Notes under the pieces: generated by a model
Seen by the model: only the letters and a program-made list of their open reading frames with translations
The model's database searches: none
Told to the model about the DNA's origin: nothing
Made by a program: the position numbers and the translations under genes
Source of the DNA: an uncultured Lachnospiraceae bacterium
GTDB taxonomy: Bacteria > Bacillota > Clostridia > Lachnospirales > Lachnospiraceae
NCBI GenBank assembly: GCA_945919795.1
Contig: CAMEJJ010000007.1
Coordinates: 62,001 to 126,000, forward strand
Direction of reading: 5' to 3'
Length of the DNA: 64,000 nt
Part shown: in pieces, positions 28,326 to 38,368 of the stretch
Layout: each line of letters begins with the position of its first letter
Position numbering within the stretch: position 1 is the first letter of the stretch

Positions 28326-28700
28326 TTAGATTTCCTCCTTCTTTAAAATTGTGGAAATTTCATCCATATTCAAAGTATGATATCTCTGATACAAACGAAT
28401 CGTCAAAGAAAGCATCAATGCCGTAACCGATACCGATACAACGATACCCGTCAATACCAGACCACTGGGAATCGGATTGATGTACTTATTCACATCCTGA
28501 ACTCCATCCACAACAATCGGTGCCATGCGACCGACAATATATCCTTTCTCTGCAAGGAATAAATAAGTTCCCGTATCCATGAAATTCAAACCAATGATTT
28601 TTTTAATCAGATTTTTCTGTAACAACAAATTGGCAAAGCCTATAACAAACAGAAGAACTGCAACTGCTTCCCCGTAATTTGCGATTAAACCGTCCAACAT
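28326..28700 (-). CDS. mrpC: Mrp antiporter subunit C (NuoK-like)
   Basis: About 124 residues with three helices, homologous to NuoK. Start at 28700 is fixed by GAGGAGG 8 nt upstream; an upstream in-frame start would overlap the previous gene deeply. Motifs include FANLLLQKNLIKKIIGLNFM and the PIPSGLVLTGIVVSVSVTAL block typical of MnhC/MbhG. Confidence 0.9.
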   Translation of the reverse strand: MLDGLIANYGEAVAVLLFVIGFANLLLQKNLIKKIIGLNFMDTGTYLFLAEKGYIVGRMAPIVVDGVQDVNKYINPIPSGLVLTGIVVSVSVTALMLSLTIRLYQRYHTLNMDEISTILKKEEI

Positions 28701-28701
28701 C

Positions 28702-29661
28702 TTACAGTCCTCCTCTTCTAAATAGTGCATAGAAGGCATACATCGTACATGCAACCTCAATGCCGACAAAAATATTCAGCCATAAAATAATTCCGGCAGA
28801 AAAAATCATGCCCGGTACGCCCAGGGAAATATGATTGTTAAAATCGTTGGCTCCCATAAACAGATAGTAGGTAATTACAACACAATACGTACAAAGCGCC
28901 GCAACTTTTACAACCTTGTAAGTTTTTTCATTAAAGAATTTCTGCATTTTGTCAAATCCGTAAGCACTGACATACAGAATCATACCGGCTCCAATCATAG
29001 CGCCTCCGGAGAAACCGCCACCCGGAGAAAGATGTCCGTTTAAAATGACATAGATACCAAAAATAAAAACAATCGGTACTAACACAAATGCCACATTCTG
29101 TAAGATGACATCATTTTTCGGTTCAAAACGACGGTCATTCAGACTTTTGTCCGCACGGATTTTTTCTTCTTCCTTCATTAAAAGAACCATGACACAAGTC
29201 GTGGCAATAAAAAGTACACAGGTCTCACCAAACGTATCAAACGCACGGTAATTTAAAATCATTCCCGTTACAATATTAACGGCGCCCGTATCCTGAATAC
29301 CGTTCTCGATATAAACCTGCGAAACTTCATTATTAATCGGTCTGTCTACAGTTCCAAATCGCGGCAGACAGGCTACCATATACAACATAATTCCGGCAAG
29401 CACCAGACAGAACAAAACGGAGCTGACTGAATACACTTTATTAAAAAAGGCAATCCATTTATTCGTCTCGGTATCATAAACCTTTTCCATAGTCTGCTGC
29501 TCTTGTGCCATAATCTCTTCCAGTGTAAGACTATCCCTATAAGGCACACCCGGCTGCATTTCCACTTCGTCCAGATACGGGTCCTTAGTGCCTTTCATCC
29601 AACGAAAAAATCGAAAGGCTCCGGTTTTTGCATACTCTTCATCATTTTTCAGTCTGCTCAT
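28702..29661 (-). CDS. mrpB: fused MbhE-like and MrpB (MnhB) subunit
   Basis: 319 residues from the ATG at 29661 (AAGGAG 7 nt upstream). After a cytosolic tail of about 85 residues come helices of the MbhE/MrpA-C-terminal type (AVNIVTGMILNYRAFDTFGE, about 130-150) and then the MnhB domain with its hallmark LNGHLSPGGGFSGGAMIGAG (about 215-235) and four helices. In archaeal Mbh operons these are two genes, and in Bacillus the first part is the end of MrpA, so this is a fusion. The long charged N-terminal tail is unusual for MrpB. Confidence 0.85.
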   Translation of the reverse strand: MSRLKNDEEYAKTGAFRFFRWMKGTKDPYLDEVEMQPGVPYRDSLTLEEIMAQEQQTMEKVYDTETNKWIAFFNKVYSVSSVLFCLVLAGIMLYMVACLPRFGTVDRPINNEVSQVYIENGIQDTGAVNIVTGMILNYRAFDTFGETCVLFIATTCVMVLLMKEEEKIRADKSLNDRRFEPKNDVILQNVAFVLVPIVFIFGIYVILNGHLSPGGGFSGGAMIGAGMILYVSAYGFDKMQKFFNEKTYKVVKVAALCTYCVVITYYLFMGANDFNNHISLGVPGMIFSAGIILWLNIFVGIEVACTMYAFYALFRRGGL

Positions 29662-29908
29662 CTTTATTCTCCTTTCTGATTGCTTCAATCTTCTTTAAGG
29701 TAACAAAGAAAAGAATACTGGTAACTCCTGCCCCTACCGCTGCTTCTGTAATCGCTAAATCCGGTGATTCCAATAAAATCCAGACGATAGACATAATCAG
29801 GCTATAAGACATAAAAACCAAAACCGCATTCAAAAGATTTTTGGTAAAGCTGACTGCCACTGCACAGACAACCAGGAAAAACAATAATATGTACATGAAA
29901 TAATCCAT
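29642..29908 (-). CDS. DUF4040 / MbhD-like antiporter subunit
   Basis: 88 residues, three helices, DUF4040 family: equals the middle part of Bacillus MrpA or archaeal MbhD. Sequence pattern LNAVLVFMSYSLIMSIVWIL then SPDLAITEAAVGAGVTSILF with the conserved Asp and Glu. It overlaps the MnhB fusion start by 20 nt and starts at the last base of mrpG, so translation is coupled. Confidence 0.88.
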   Translation of the reverse strand: MDYFMYILLFFLVVCAVAVSFTKNLLNAVLVFMSYSLIMSIVWILLESPDLAITEAAVGAGVTSILFFVTLKKIEAIRKENKDEQTEK

Positions 29909-30234
29909 TATTTCTCCACCTTTCCGTACCGGTCCTCTCCCTCATGGGTGGCAACTTCCAATTTGGCAATCAAATGAGAAGAAACCGGAGATGAAAACCA
30001 TAAAAACACAACAACCAACAACAATTTCAACGTAATCAGATTAAAACCGTTTAAAATCATGAGCCCGATTAAGGACAATCCAATTCCGGATGTATCTCCG
30101 GTCGCCGCCGCATGCATGCGGTTTAGCACATAATCCAACTTAAATACGCTGATGATTTCAACTACAAAGAGCACCATTCCTGCCAACAAAAACAAGGTTC
30201 CCAAAATAAAACGAATCCATAACAAAATTCCCAT
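29908..30234 (-). CDS. mrpG: Mrp antiporter subunit G
   Basis: 108 residues, three helices, MnhG/PhaG family. Typical features are VLNRMHAAATGDTSGIGLSL and the hydrophobic LMILNGFNLITLKLLLVVVF. One base separates it from mrpF upstream; stop and DUF4040 start share bases. Confidence 0.9.
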   Translation of the reverse strand: MGILLWIRFILGTLFLLAGMVLFVVEIISVFKLDYVLNRMHAAATGDTSGIGLSLIGLMILNGFNLITLKLLLVVVFLWFSSPVSSHLIAKLEVATHEGEDRYGKVEK

Positions 30235-30235
30235 T

Positions 30236-30613
30236 TTAATGCTCCTCCTCTACTTGATTTTTATCTGTTTGTGCTGCCTGCACTCCCTTAGTATGTTGTT
30301 CTTCTGACATTTTTTCTTCTTCCTTATGTACGCCCATGATAACCTTGGACAGAACGATAACTGCAAGGAAGCTGATCATGGCATAAATAATACAAATGTC
30401 CACCAGATAACTTTCATTCATCATAACAGCTAAAATCGCCATAATGGTCATAACCATGGTTCCCATCATGTTTACGGATACCAGACGGTCGGCAACCGTC
30501 GGACCCATACATGCCCGAATCAGGCATAAAAACAGCATAATTCCCAGTACAATAAGAACTCCGACAAACAAAAAATGATAAGTTGTTTCCAAAGCCTGAA
30601 TTCCACTACTCAT
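30236..30613 (-). CDS. mrpF: Mrp antiporter subunit F
   Basis: About 125 residues, three helices, MnhF/PhaF family (LIRACMGPTVADRLVSVNMM and MNESYLVDICIIYAMISFLA). A hydrophilic tail rich in Glu, Lys and Gln (about 90-125) is longer than in most MrpF. The ATG at 30613 is preferred over a TTG four codons earlier. Its start lies inside the end of mrpE. Confidence 0.88.
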   Translation of the reverse strand: MSSGIQALETTYHFLFVGVLIVLGIMLFLCLIRACMGPTVADRLVSVNMMGTMVMTIMAILAVMMNESYLVDICIIYAMISFLAVIVLSKVIMGVHKEEEKMSEEQHTKGVQAAQTDKNQVEEEH

Positions 30614-31082
30614 CTTTTTTCCCAATCCTTTCCGCTTTTTCTAACATCCGCACGAAAACCGAATCCTCAATTCCTTCTGCAAAATCTTTATCCAGAGCAT
30701 GAACCACATAAGTATCATCTTCCAAAGAAACCGTAATGGTTCCCGGTGTCAGTGTAATAGAATTTGCCAGTAAAACTCGTAACACCGGCGATTTGATTTT
30801 AGTTCGAAACGTAACCAAAACCGGCTCTCTTTCATATTTTGACGTAAAAATCATTTTCATCGTATCAAAATTGGCCTTTAATATTTCCCAAATCAATACA
30901 AAGAGATATCCAATCATAAAAAGTGCATACTGCATCATATGAATATCCTTATTAAAACTCCAGCCCATAAATTTACAGATAAAAGCATACAGCAACGCTG
31001 CCACGAAAATACCAATTATTCCAATTTCTACTGTGAGCTGTCCATTAAAGATGATCCAGCACAAGAAAAACAGTATATACAT
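30606..31082 (-). CDS. mrpE: Mrp antiporter subunit E
   Basis: 158 residues, MnhE/PhaE family: two to three helices at the N-terminus and a cytosolic domain with the signature ANSITLTPGTITVSLEDDTY (about 106-125). First gene of the ten-gene antiporter operon, which then runs F, G, DUF4040, MbhE-B, C, D, D, D, L-like. The 150 nt upstream (31083-31232) are AT-rich and probably carry the promoter, but I cannot fix boxes. Confidence 0.9.
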   Translation of the reverse strand: MYILFFLCWIIFNGQLTVEIGIIGIFVAALLYAFICKFMGWSFNKDIHMMQYALFMIGYLFVLIWEILKANFDTMKMIFTSKYEREPVLVTFRTKIKSPVLRVLLANSITLTPGTITVSLEDDTYVVHALDKDFAEGIEDSVFVRMLEKAERIGKKDE

Positions 31083-31232
31083 ATGTACTTCCTTCTTTCT
31101 TTCTCATTTCCAACTGATTATTTTACACCAAACACTAATAAATCACAAGAAAAACAGCACTCAAAAGTTGAATGCCGTTTAAAATCTTTATACAATCTTA
31201 ACTCTATTAAATTCCAATACATTTCCTTCGTA

Positions 31233-31535
31233 TTATAATAAGGAATCCTCGAATCCGTATTTGTCCTCGTCCATTTCTCTGAGTGCTTCCATGTAATTAT
31301 CCATCCAGGCAGACATGTTTGCTGCCTTTTCCGAATACGGGTCCGGTCCATCTATATCTTCCGGCCATTCATCGCCCTCTTCGATTTCCTGATGCAAAAT
31401 CCATTCTTCTGCCACTTCAAACTGACATAATCTGCCATCGTCACTTTCCAATGTGACAAGTACTAACAGTGGTTCTCCCGGCATTCTCTCTTCACAGCCG
31501 AAATCAGATTCTTCGATTCTACTTACATACCACAT
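31233..31535 (-). CDS. small acidic protein of unknown function
   Basis: 100 residues, strongly acidic (many Asp and Glu), no membrane segment. The first half looks like a beta sheet (EPLLVLVTLESDDGRLCQFE) and the second like a helix (MSAWMDNYMEALREMDEDKY). I do not recognise the family. It follows the hybrid kinase gene by 30 nt, so it may be its co-transcribed downstream partner. GGAAG lies before the ATG. Confidence 0.6.
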   Translation of the reverse strand: MWYVSRIEESDFGCEERMPGEPLLVLVTLESDDGRLCQFEVAEEWILHQEIEEGDEWPEDIDGPDPYSEKAANMSAWMDNYMEALREMDEDKYGFEDSLL

Positions 31536-31565
31536 ATTAAACTTCCGCTTTCTTTCCCAAATACT

Positions 31566-34226
31566 TTACAACTGAGCCTTTATCCTCTCCACCAAATCAA
31601 AATACTCTTTCATTGCTTCATCATGATGCAGATGAATATACGCTCCATCTTTTTCTTTTGCGGCAAATTCCAATGCTTTTGCACTTTCTGACATATGTAC
31701 TGCTCCGATGGTAAGCGAGGTGGATTTTAATGCATGAGCAACAGTCCTATAATTATCCCAATCCTCCTGCTCAAAAAACTGTTTTAGCTTTTCTGCTTTC
31801 TCCATCTTTACGTATTCCTGTAGAATTTCAAAATAAAAATCTATTGAATCCATGCAGTACATCATGCCCGTCTGTACATCCAGTCCCTCAATTTCTTTCA
31901 ATCTCTCTAACTGATCAGAACCATTTTCTTTACTCTCGGGCAGTTCTTTGGCAGAAGTTTCCGGCAATTGATTTTGTTCATTTTCTTCCGGCTTTTCAGT
32001 AGAAACAACTTCCTTGGTAACAGAAACCAGTTCCTTTGGAAGGTACTTTATCAACATTTTCATCAATTTTATTTCCTGAACAGGCTTGGACAGATAATCC
32101 GTAAAACCGGCTTCGAGATACTCATTCTTAGCTCCAACAATGGCATTTGCAGTCAGCATAATCACAGGTACATTTTGATTTAACGGTTTCTCTAAGGCAT
32201 GAAGCTTATTAAGTGTCTCAACTCCATCCATTTCCGGCATCATATGATCCAGAAAAACCATATGATATTGATTCTTTTTCATATACTCCAGACATTCCAC
32301 GCCACTGCCTGCAGTTTCAATCTGCATTTCTGTCTCTTTCAAAATGCCTTTGATAACCTTGAGATTCATCTCGACATCATCCACAATCAATATTTTTGCC
32401 TGTGGAGCCGTAAAAGCAATTTTATCTTTATGAGACGGAACTTGGGATTTACCATAAGCCTGTGCAAAATCACCAACCTGATCGGAAGAAATTACCTTCT
32501 GAGGTATTTTTACGGTAAAGTGAGTGCCTTTTCCGTAGGTACTTTCCACTGTAATCACACCCTCCATCAGTTCCACCAGATTTTTGGTAAGCCGCAAGCC
32601 CAAACCGGTACCCTGAATATTACGATTTCGTTTCTCTTCAATACGGGTAAATGCTTCAAACAGTTTTTCCAAATCTTCTTTTTTGATGCCAATTCCCGTA
32701 TCCTCCACAGATATGACAAGTTGAATCATTTTGTCCGTAATCGGCTCATAATCTACGCCAAAAGAAATATGTCCCTCTTTTGTGTATTTCACTGAATTTG
32801 ACAATAAATTATTAATAACCTGTTTTATGCGGATTTCATCACCGTACAACTGTGACGGAAGCTTCTCATTCACATATATTTCCAAATCGATCGGTTTATT
32901 TTCCAGTTTTACTTTTGACAGGTTATAGCAGTCATTTATCACAGAGAGCAACTGATATTGAGAAGGAATGATATCCATTTTTCCACTCTCAATTTTAGAA
33001 ATATCCAGAATATCATTGACAATGGATAAAAGTAACTTGCTCGCACTATCAATATTGTCTGCATATTCTCTTATACTTTCATCTTTACATTCTTTTAATA
33101 TCATGTGATTCATACCCATGATCCCATTAATCGGTGTACGTATCTCATGAGACATATTGGCTAAGAACCGGCTCTTGGCTTTATTTGCTTCTACAATTTC
33201 TTCCAACATCTGCTTTTCCTTTGACAGATCATAGACAAAACAAACAAAGCAATAAGCCTCCCCCCGACGATCCCTTGCAACCGAAAAATTCAACGAACAG
33301 CAAACCTCGCCTTTCACAGATTTCAATTCTGCAACACCTTGATCATTCTGCAAAAGCGTATTCCACAAAGTTTCCGTTTCCGATTCCGAACTTTGAAATA
33401 ATTGTGACAGAGACTGTTTTTCTATTTTCTCAATTTCCAAAAGCTTTTTGCCAAAATCATTCGACAGAGCCAGCTTGAAATTATCATCAAAAATCAGGAT
33501 TGCTGTGTTGGCAGACTGAAATATATATTGGCTTAAGTTGTTGACTGTAATGCTAAATTCATTATATTTTTCAGCCCAAAAACATATAATCATGTAAGTT
33601 AAAAACATTCCATAGGCTGAGCTCGGAAAGGAAGGTTTTCCAAAAAGAGGCAAAATGGTATCCGGAATAATTGATACCATAATAGCAATATTGGAAAAAA
33701 ACATCGCCCCAATAAAACGAAACCTGCGAGACTTTCTTTCTTTTCTTACCCAAATAATTGCAATTGTAATCATTGAAACTGCAATAAAAAGCAGGAAGCA
33801 TTGATGTACCGTTCTTCCAACTCCCATATATGAATAGTAGCACATTCTTCCGTTAATCCGTTCAAAGGAATGAACGTCAGGTATAAAAAAGGCTAAATCA
33901 ACTATGGCTAAAATGATAAATACCACTTCGTATGTATAATAGAGCCACTTAGGAAAAGACGTCATATAGGCTATCATGAGAGCTTCTGTCATCATAAATC
34001 CCACTACGCCTATCAGACCGATTGCACGGAAAACATAGGCAGCTTTTACCGTTTCCGTAAATCCCATAATGCCATATCCGCCACTCCATAAAGCACCGAA
34101 GATACCCATGATGAGCATATAATAACGAAGTTTTCCTGCGGCTTTTTCTCTCATAAAATAGCTTATTCCACATATGATAATTACCGTACTAAAAATGACA
34201 GCAATACAGTTGATGAATATGCCCAT
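31566..34226 (-). CDS. hybrid sensor histidine kinase with 7TM, PAS, receiver and HPt domains
   Basis: 886 residues from the ATG at 34226 (AAAGGGG 7 nt upstream). Order: seven-helix membrane sensor (about 1-220), PAS-like linker (about 235-345), HisKA with phospho-accepting His in FLANMSHEIRTP (about 360), HATPase with DTGIGIKKEDLEKLF and GTGLGL, receiver domain (ILIVDDVEMN ... VFLDHMMPEMDG, phospho-Asp in FLD) and a C-terminal HPt domain with His in VAHALKSTS. This is a full phosphorelay in one protein, but no separate output regulator lies nearby. The 7TM N-terminus suggests sensing within or at the membrane; the signal is unknown. Confidence 0.92.
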   Translation of the reverse strand: MGIFINCIAVIFSTVIIICGISYFMREKAAGKLRYYMLIMGIFGALWSGGYGIMGFTETVKAAYVFRAIGLIGVVGFMMTEALMIAYMTSFPKWLYYTYEVVFIILAIVDLAFFIPDVHSFERINGRMCYYSYMGVGRTVHQCFLLFIAVSMITIAIIWVRKERKSRRFRFIGAMFFSNIAIMVSIIPDTILPLFGKPSFPSSAYGMFLTYMIICFWAEKYNEFSITVNNLSQYIFQSANTAILIFDDNFKLALSNDFGKKLLEIEKIEKQSLSQLFQSSESETETLWNTLLQNDQGVAELKSVKGEVCCSLNFSVARDRRGEAYCFVCFVYDLSKEKQMLEEIVEANKAKSRFLANMSHEIRTPINGIMGMNHMILKECKDESIREYADNIDSASKLLLSIVNDILDISKIESGKMDIIPSQYQLLSVINDCYNLSKVKLENKPIDLEIYVNEKLPSQLYGDEIRIKQVINNLLSNSVKYTKEGHISFGVDYEPITDKMIQLVISVEDTGIGIKKEDLEKLFEAFTRIEEKRNRNIQGTGLGLRLTKNLVELMEGVITVESTYGKGTHFTVKIPQKVISSDQVGDFAQAYGKSQVPSHKDKIAFTAPQAKILIVDDVEMNLKVIKGILKETEMQIETAGSGVECLEYMKKNQYHMVFLDHMMPEMDGVETLNKLHALEKPLNQNVPVIMLTANAIVGAKNEYLEAGFTDYLSKPVQEIKLMKMLIKYLPKELVSVTKEVVSTEKPEENEQNQLPETSAKELPESKENGSDQLERLKEIEGLDVQTGMMYCMDSIDFYFEILQEYVKMEKAEKLKQFFEQEDWDNYRTVAHALKSTSLTIGAVHMSESAKALEFAAKEKDGAYIHLHHDEAMKEYFDLVERIKAQL

Positions 34227-34398
34227 TTGTATTCCCCTTTCTGCCTTTTGATACAAATTCTATACAAATTTCCCTATTTTACACTCTTATTTGTACTGTT
34301 CTTTCGAAATTATTTACATTGTTATTATGACGGAATCTGCAAAAAATGTAAATAATAATTCCCAACTACAGAATGGTAAAGAATAAGAAATAATAAAG

Positions 34399-34415
34399 GG
34401 GCTGCAAAACAGCCG
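34399..34415 (-). terminator. probable terminator of purA
   Basis: GGCTG-5-CAGCC hairpin on the minus strand followed by CCTTTATTATTTC, about 50 nt after the purA stop. The stem is short, so support is moderate. Confidence 0.5.
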
Positions 34416-34465
34416 CTAAAATCTTTATTACTTTTTTACTATTTTAATATAGTCTGCAATATCTT

Positions 34466-35758
<1,293 letters not shown>

Positions 35759-35784
35759 TTATTCCTCCAATACTAGAAACAATA

Positions 35785-35962
35785 TGATACCAGGGTCAAA
35801 AGGTCATACTTTTCATGCTCGCATGAAAAAGTATGACTTTGGGACCCGCAAAACATGAGAAAGTAGCCCGATTAGGGCGGATTTCGAATGTTTTAGGATT
35901 GCGAGAGCACAAAGTGCGTAGCAATCCGTTGGTATCATGGGGTCAAAATACCTTTTGACCCC
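35785..35962. repeat. multi-hairpin intergenic element
   Basis: A compact 178-bp block made of several stems: GATACCA (35786-35792) with TGGTATC (35930-35936) as an outer pair; an inner long stem of about 16 bp around 35802-35838 with the loop CATGCTCGCATG; GGATTGC/GCAATCC (35896-35902 with 35921-35927) enclosing GCAC/GTGC; and GGGGTCAAAA/TTTTGACCCC (35939-35948 with 35953-35962). It lies just upstream of the purA start. It may be a mobile-type intergenic repeat or a structured RNA; no protein-coding content. The remainder of 35753-36120 holds only the 29-bp copy of a SIMPL gene end. Confidence 0.65.
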
Positions 35963-36077
35963 AACATCAACAATATCTTACGAAATGATTATATCCTATT
36001 ATTGGACATAATGAAAATTGTTATTTGTTATATATGTCATAAGTTGTGGTTATGACTGAATGTTATGTATTCCTCAT

Positions 36078-36106
36078 TAAGAAATATTCCAGACAACCGT
36101 TACAGA
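36078..36106. repeat. copy of the 3' end of the SIMPL gene
   Basis: 29 bp identical except one base to 38369-38397, the last codons and stop of the SIMPL-domain gene (…TVVWNIS then stop). Lies 15 nt past the stop of the HTH gene. It makes the 2.3-kb stretch 36.08-38.40 kb look bounded by direct repeats. Confidence 0.8.
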
Positions 36107-36120
36107 ATTATCTAACCCTT

Positions 36121-37071
36121 TTACCATACATAATCCTCCAGCATTTCATCTATACAGCTCTCTACACGCTCATCCTGTACATCTTCTTCAGATATTGATA
36201 GCAACACACTCAATGGATCCTGCACCTGTTTATCATGAAAATCTATGAAATATCCCAGTTCCAAAACCTCACATCCTATTTCTTCCCCTTTGGATATTTG
36301 CCTTAAGGATTTCAAATTGGTCTCCTGTAACTCCTTTTTCGTAATCCCATAAGTCGGATAATGATTGTCAGACAACATTGAATATTCACACAAAGCCGAA
36401 ATACCAGCCCGTTTCTTCAATTCAATATCCTCAGCTAACTGAAATCTTGCTATAACAGGATTTCTAAGAATCGGCTTAATTTTTTCCCACAAGATCTTTG
36501 GTTCTTCTTCAACAGATATTTTTCTGGTTTTCCCTGAAACATTAAGAATATCTATATCCAGATATTCGATTTCATCCATACATCTACTTATAGACATTTT
36601 AGAAACACCAAATCGCTCTGCAATTTTGGTCACAGTCATTTTCTGCCATTTTTCATATAACGCACACAATAAAAGTTTCTGCGTTAAAAATGAAATTGTA
36701 TGAACAGGTTTTAGTTTTCTATCATTTTTTTCTGATAAAACCATCCCTAAAAACGGTAAAAACATTTGCTTATCAGCTATAATAAATGGTATCCCCTCAT
36801 TCATCATTGTATCCTTCGAATAATAATTCAACTTTGTAAAAAACAAAGCACAATTTAACCCGGATACTTTCTCTATCTGATTACGATCATAACGCATTCT
36901 GTTCAAACGCAATTCCACTTTGGGCTGTGCAATAATCCACTCTATGCCATCCTGAAACACAGAATATAAATTATAGTTTCCTTTATACATCAATGGTAAC
37001 TTTTCAAATAGTTCTGTATTTGATTCAATTGTAATTGTTCGTCTTAAACACTTTTCAATATATTCTTTCAT
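36121..37071 (-). CDS. HTH-containing protein of unknown family
   Basis: 316 residues, no membrane segments. A helix-turn-helix is seen around residues 150-185 (KMTVTKIAERFGVSKMSISR followed by CMDEIEYLDI), so a DNA-binding or regulatory role is likely. The N-terminal 140 residues and the C-terminal half (with KKRAGISALCEYSMLSDNHY) do not match a family I can name; the overall layout (sensor part, wHTH, C-terminal domain) recalls AbiEi-type antitoxins, but no partner toxin lies beside it. More AT-rich than the core genes; sits inside the repeat-bounded segment, suggesting acquisition. Confidence 0.6.
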   Translation of the reverse strand: MKEYIEKCLRRTITIESNTELFEKLPLMYKGNYNLYSVFQDGIEWIIAQPKVELRLNRMRYDRNQIEKVSGLNCALFFTKLNYYSKDTMMNEGIPFIIADKQMFLPFLGMVLSEKNDRKLKPVHTISFLTQKLLLCALYEKWQKMTVTKIAERFGVSKMSISRCMDEIEYLDIDILNVSGKTRKISVEEEPKILWEKIKPILRNPVIARFQLAEDIELKKRAGISALCEYSMLSDNHYPTYGITKKELQETNLKSLRQISKGEEIGCEVLELGYFIDFHDKQVQDPLSVLLSISEEDVQDERVESCIDEMLEDYVW

Positions 37072-37187
37072 AAATCCGCCTTTTTATTTGTAACATATTT
37101 TAGGTTACAAATAAAAAATAACATGTTTTATATACAAAATCAATCTATTAACCATTATATTTTTCTCTGTTCTGTAATAAGAAAAAA

Positions 37188-37583
37188 CTACTCTTTAACT
37201 TCAACTCCCATTGCAACAAGAGCCTGCACTGCGATTGTCCGATCAGAAATACCAACGCGCATTAACTGTTCAACGGTTATATATCCTTCCCGAATTCTAA
37301 TGACCGCCTCAGCAAACATATTCGCCGTATCCATCCGGACATTATCAACATTTATTTTATTGCCATTCTGCATTGACGCTGACACCGAACTCTGACGTAC
37401 AGCTCCCGCCAGCATCGTAATACTTTCCCGCATGGCTGCATTTTGCACTTCTAAAGTATCCGCAATACGTTTCACATTTCTGGGTATCGAATACATAAAA
37501 GAATAAATAATTGCTGCTGCAAGTAATAAAACAATTCCCATTATTAAAATTCCGGATGAACCTGTTTGCATGTAACTATTCAT
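37188..37583 (-). CDS. small single-pass membrane protein of unknown function
   Basis: About 131 residues. One strong membrane helix near the N-terminus (GILIMGIVLLLAAAIIYSFM), then a helical soluble part with MRESITMLAGAVRQSSVSAS and a C-terminal segment EGYITVEQLMRVGISDRTIA. The start at 37583 is set by AAGGAGG 8 nt upstream. Family unknown. Downstream lies the HTH gene, 116 nt away. Confidence 0.65.
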   Translation of the reverse strand: MNSYMQTGSSGILIMGIVLLLAAAIIYSFMYSIPRNVKRIADTLEVQNAAMRESITMLAGAVRQSSVSASMQNGNKINVDNVRMDTANMFAEAVIRIREGYITVEQLMRVGISDRTIAVQALVAMGVEVKE

Positions 37584-37676
37584 AATCACTACCTCCTTGC
37601 CTTAATCTTTCGACACTTATTAGTTTTATGGCACTTCCAACTTTAACAAAAGAAAAGTCCGATAAGCAGTACTTAT

Positions 37677-38038
37677 TCAGCACAACTCTACGAACTTCAC
37701 ATTCAAACAATTGATTGCCGCATTCATTGCTTCTTCACGGTCATCATATAGAAGGGCATATTCTCTGGTAATCTCAACAAACTCCGCATACTGGGCCATC
37801 AGTTCGCAGCCCTGCATGAGATATTCGCATTGTCCAGTGTCACAATCCGCAGCGCATTTGGATCGGTATACTTCGTTTTGTTTAACGCGTTGTACAACTG
37901 CAGCAGTGCCTCTTTGTTGTTACCGAAAATCAGTCGGAACACGATATCCTTTACCTGTCTTTTGGGACGAAACACGCTGTTTCTTAGGCGCTCCAGGAAA
38001 TGATTCCACGGATACGCCAGAACTTTCTTTTTTGCCAT
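37677..38038 (-). pseudogene. Rpn family nuclease, deleted and frameshifted
   Basis: The first about 70 codons are a normal Rpn start (RPKRQVKDIVFRLIFGNNKE, then LRIVTLDNA). The catalytic domain is then missing and the sequence jumps into a C-terminal part that matches 41424-41885 (EYLMQGCEL.., ALLYDDREEAMNAA) but in another frame, before stopping at 37677. So both an internal deletion and a frameshift are present. A good AAGGAGA site still precedes the ATG. Twelve-base copies of ACGAACTTCACA lie at 37690-37701 and 38092-38103, around the fragment. Confidence 0.8.
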
Positions 38039-38141
38039 ATAAGGTCTCCTTTCTTTGCAGGAGCACGTATGGCAAAAGAAATAACAATGTCACGAACTTC
38101 ACAATCATAAAGATTATGACCTTAAACATCATGCCTACTCA

Positions 38142-38331
38142 AAATCTCCTGCTTTATAAAATTGGTTGTGAATTTCAAAAGCATAAGATTCTAAGAATTG
38201 ATGTTAGAAAAACAGACCAGAATATACATCCGAAACGCGCACGAAATATCGTTAATACTCTGTCAGATAAATAGAAATATGCCTTTTCAAAAATCATAGC
38301 ATCAAAGCCCAGACTTTGCAAGAGCATATTT
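38142..38331. repeat. 190-bp repeat, copy A
   Basis: Same length as and about 97% identical by eye to 41843-42032 (roughly six substitutions, no gaps seen). On the minus strand both copies precede Rpn remnants, so they may be the leader region of an Rpn cassette. No gene of its own. Confidence 0.85.
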
Positions 38332-38368
38332 CCAAAAAAATATAAAGGTTTTATAAATTTATTCCAAC

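Noticed and set aside
32199..32795. 198-codon plus-strand open frame
   Set aside because: Opposite the conserved HATPase and receiver parts of the hybrid kinase; antisense shadow.
36121..37071. Type IV toxin-antitoxin (AbiEi) assignment
   Set aside because: Layout is suggestive, but no AbiEii nucleotidyltransferase lies next to it and the sequence match is too weak to call.
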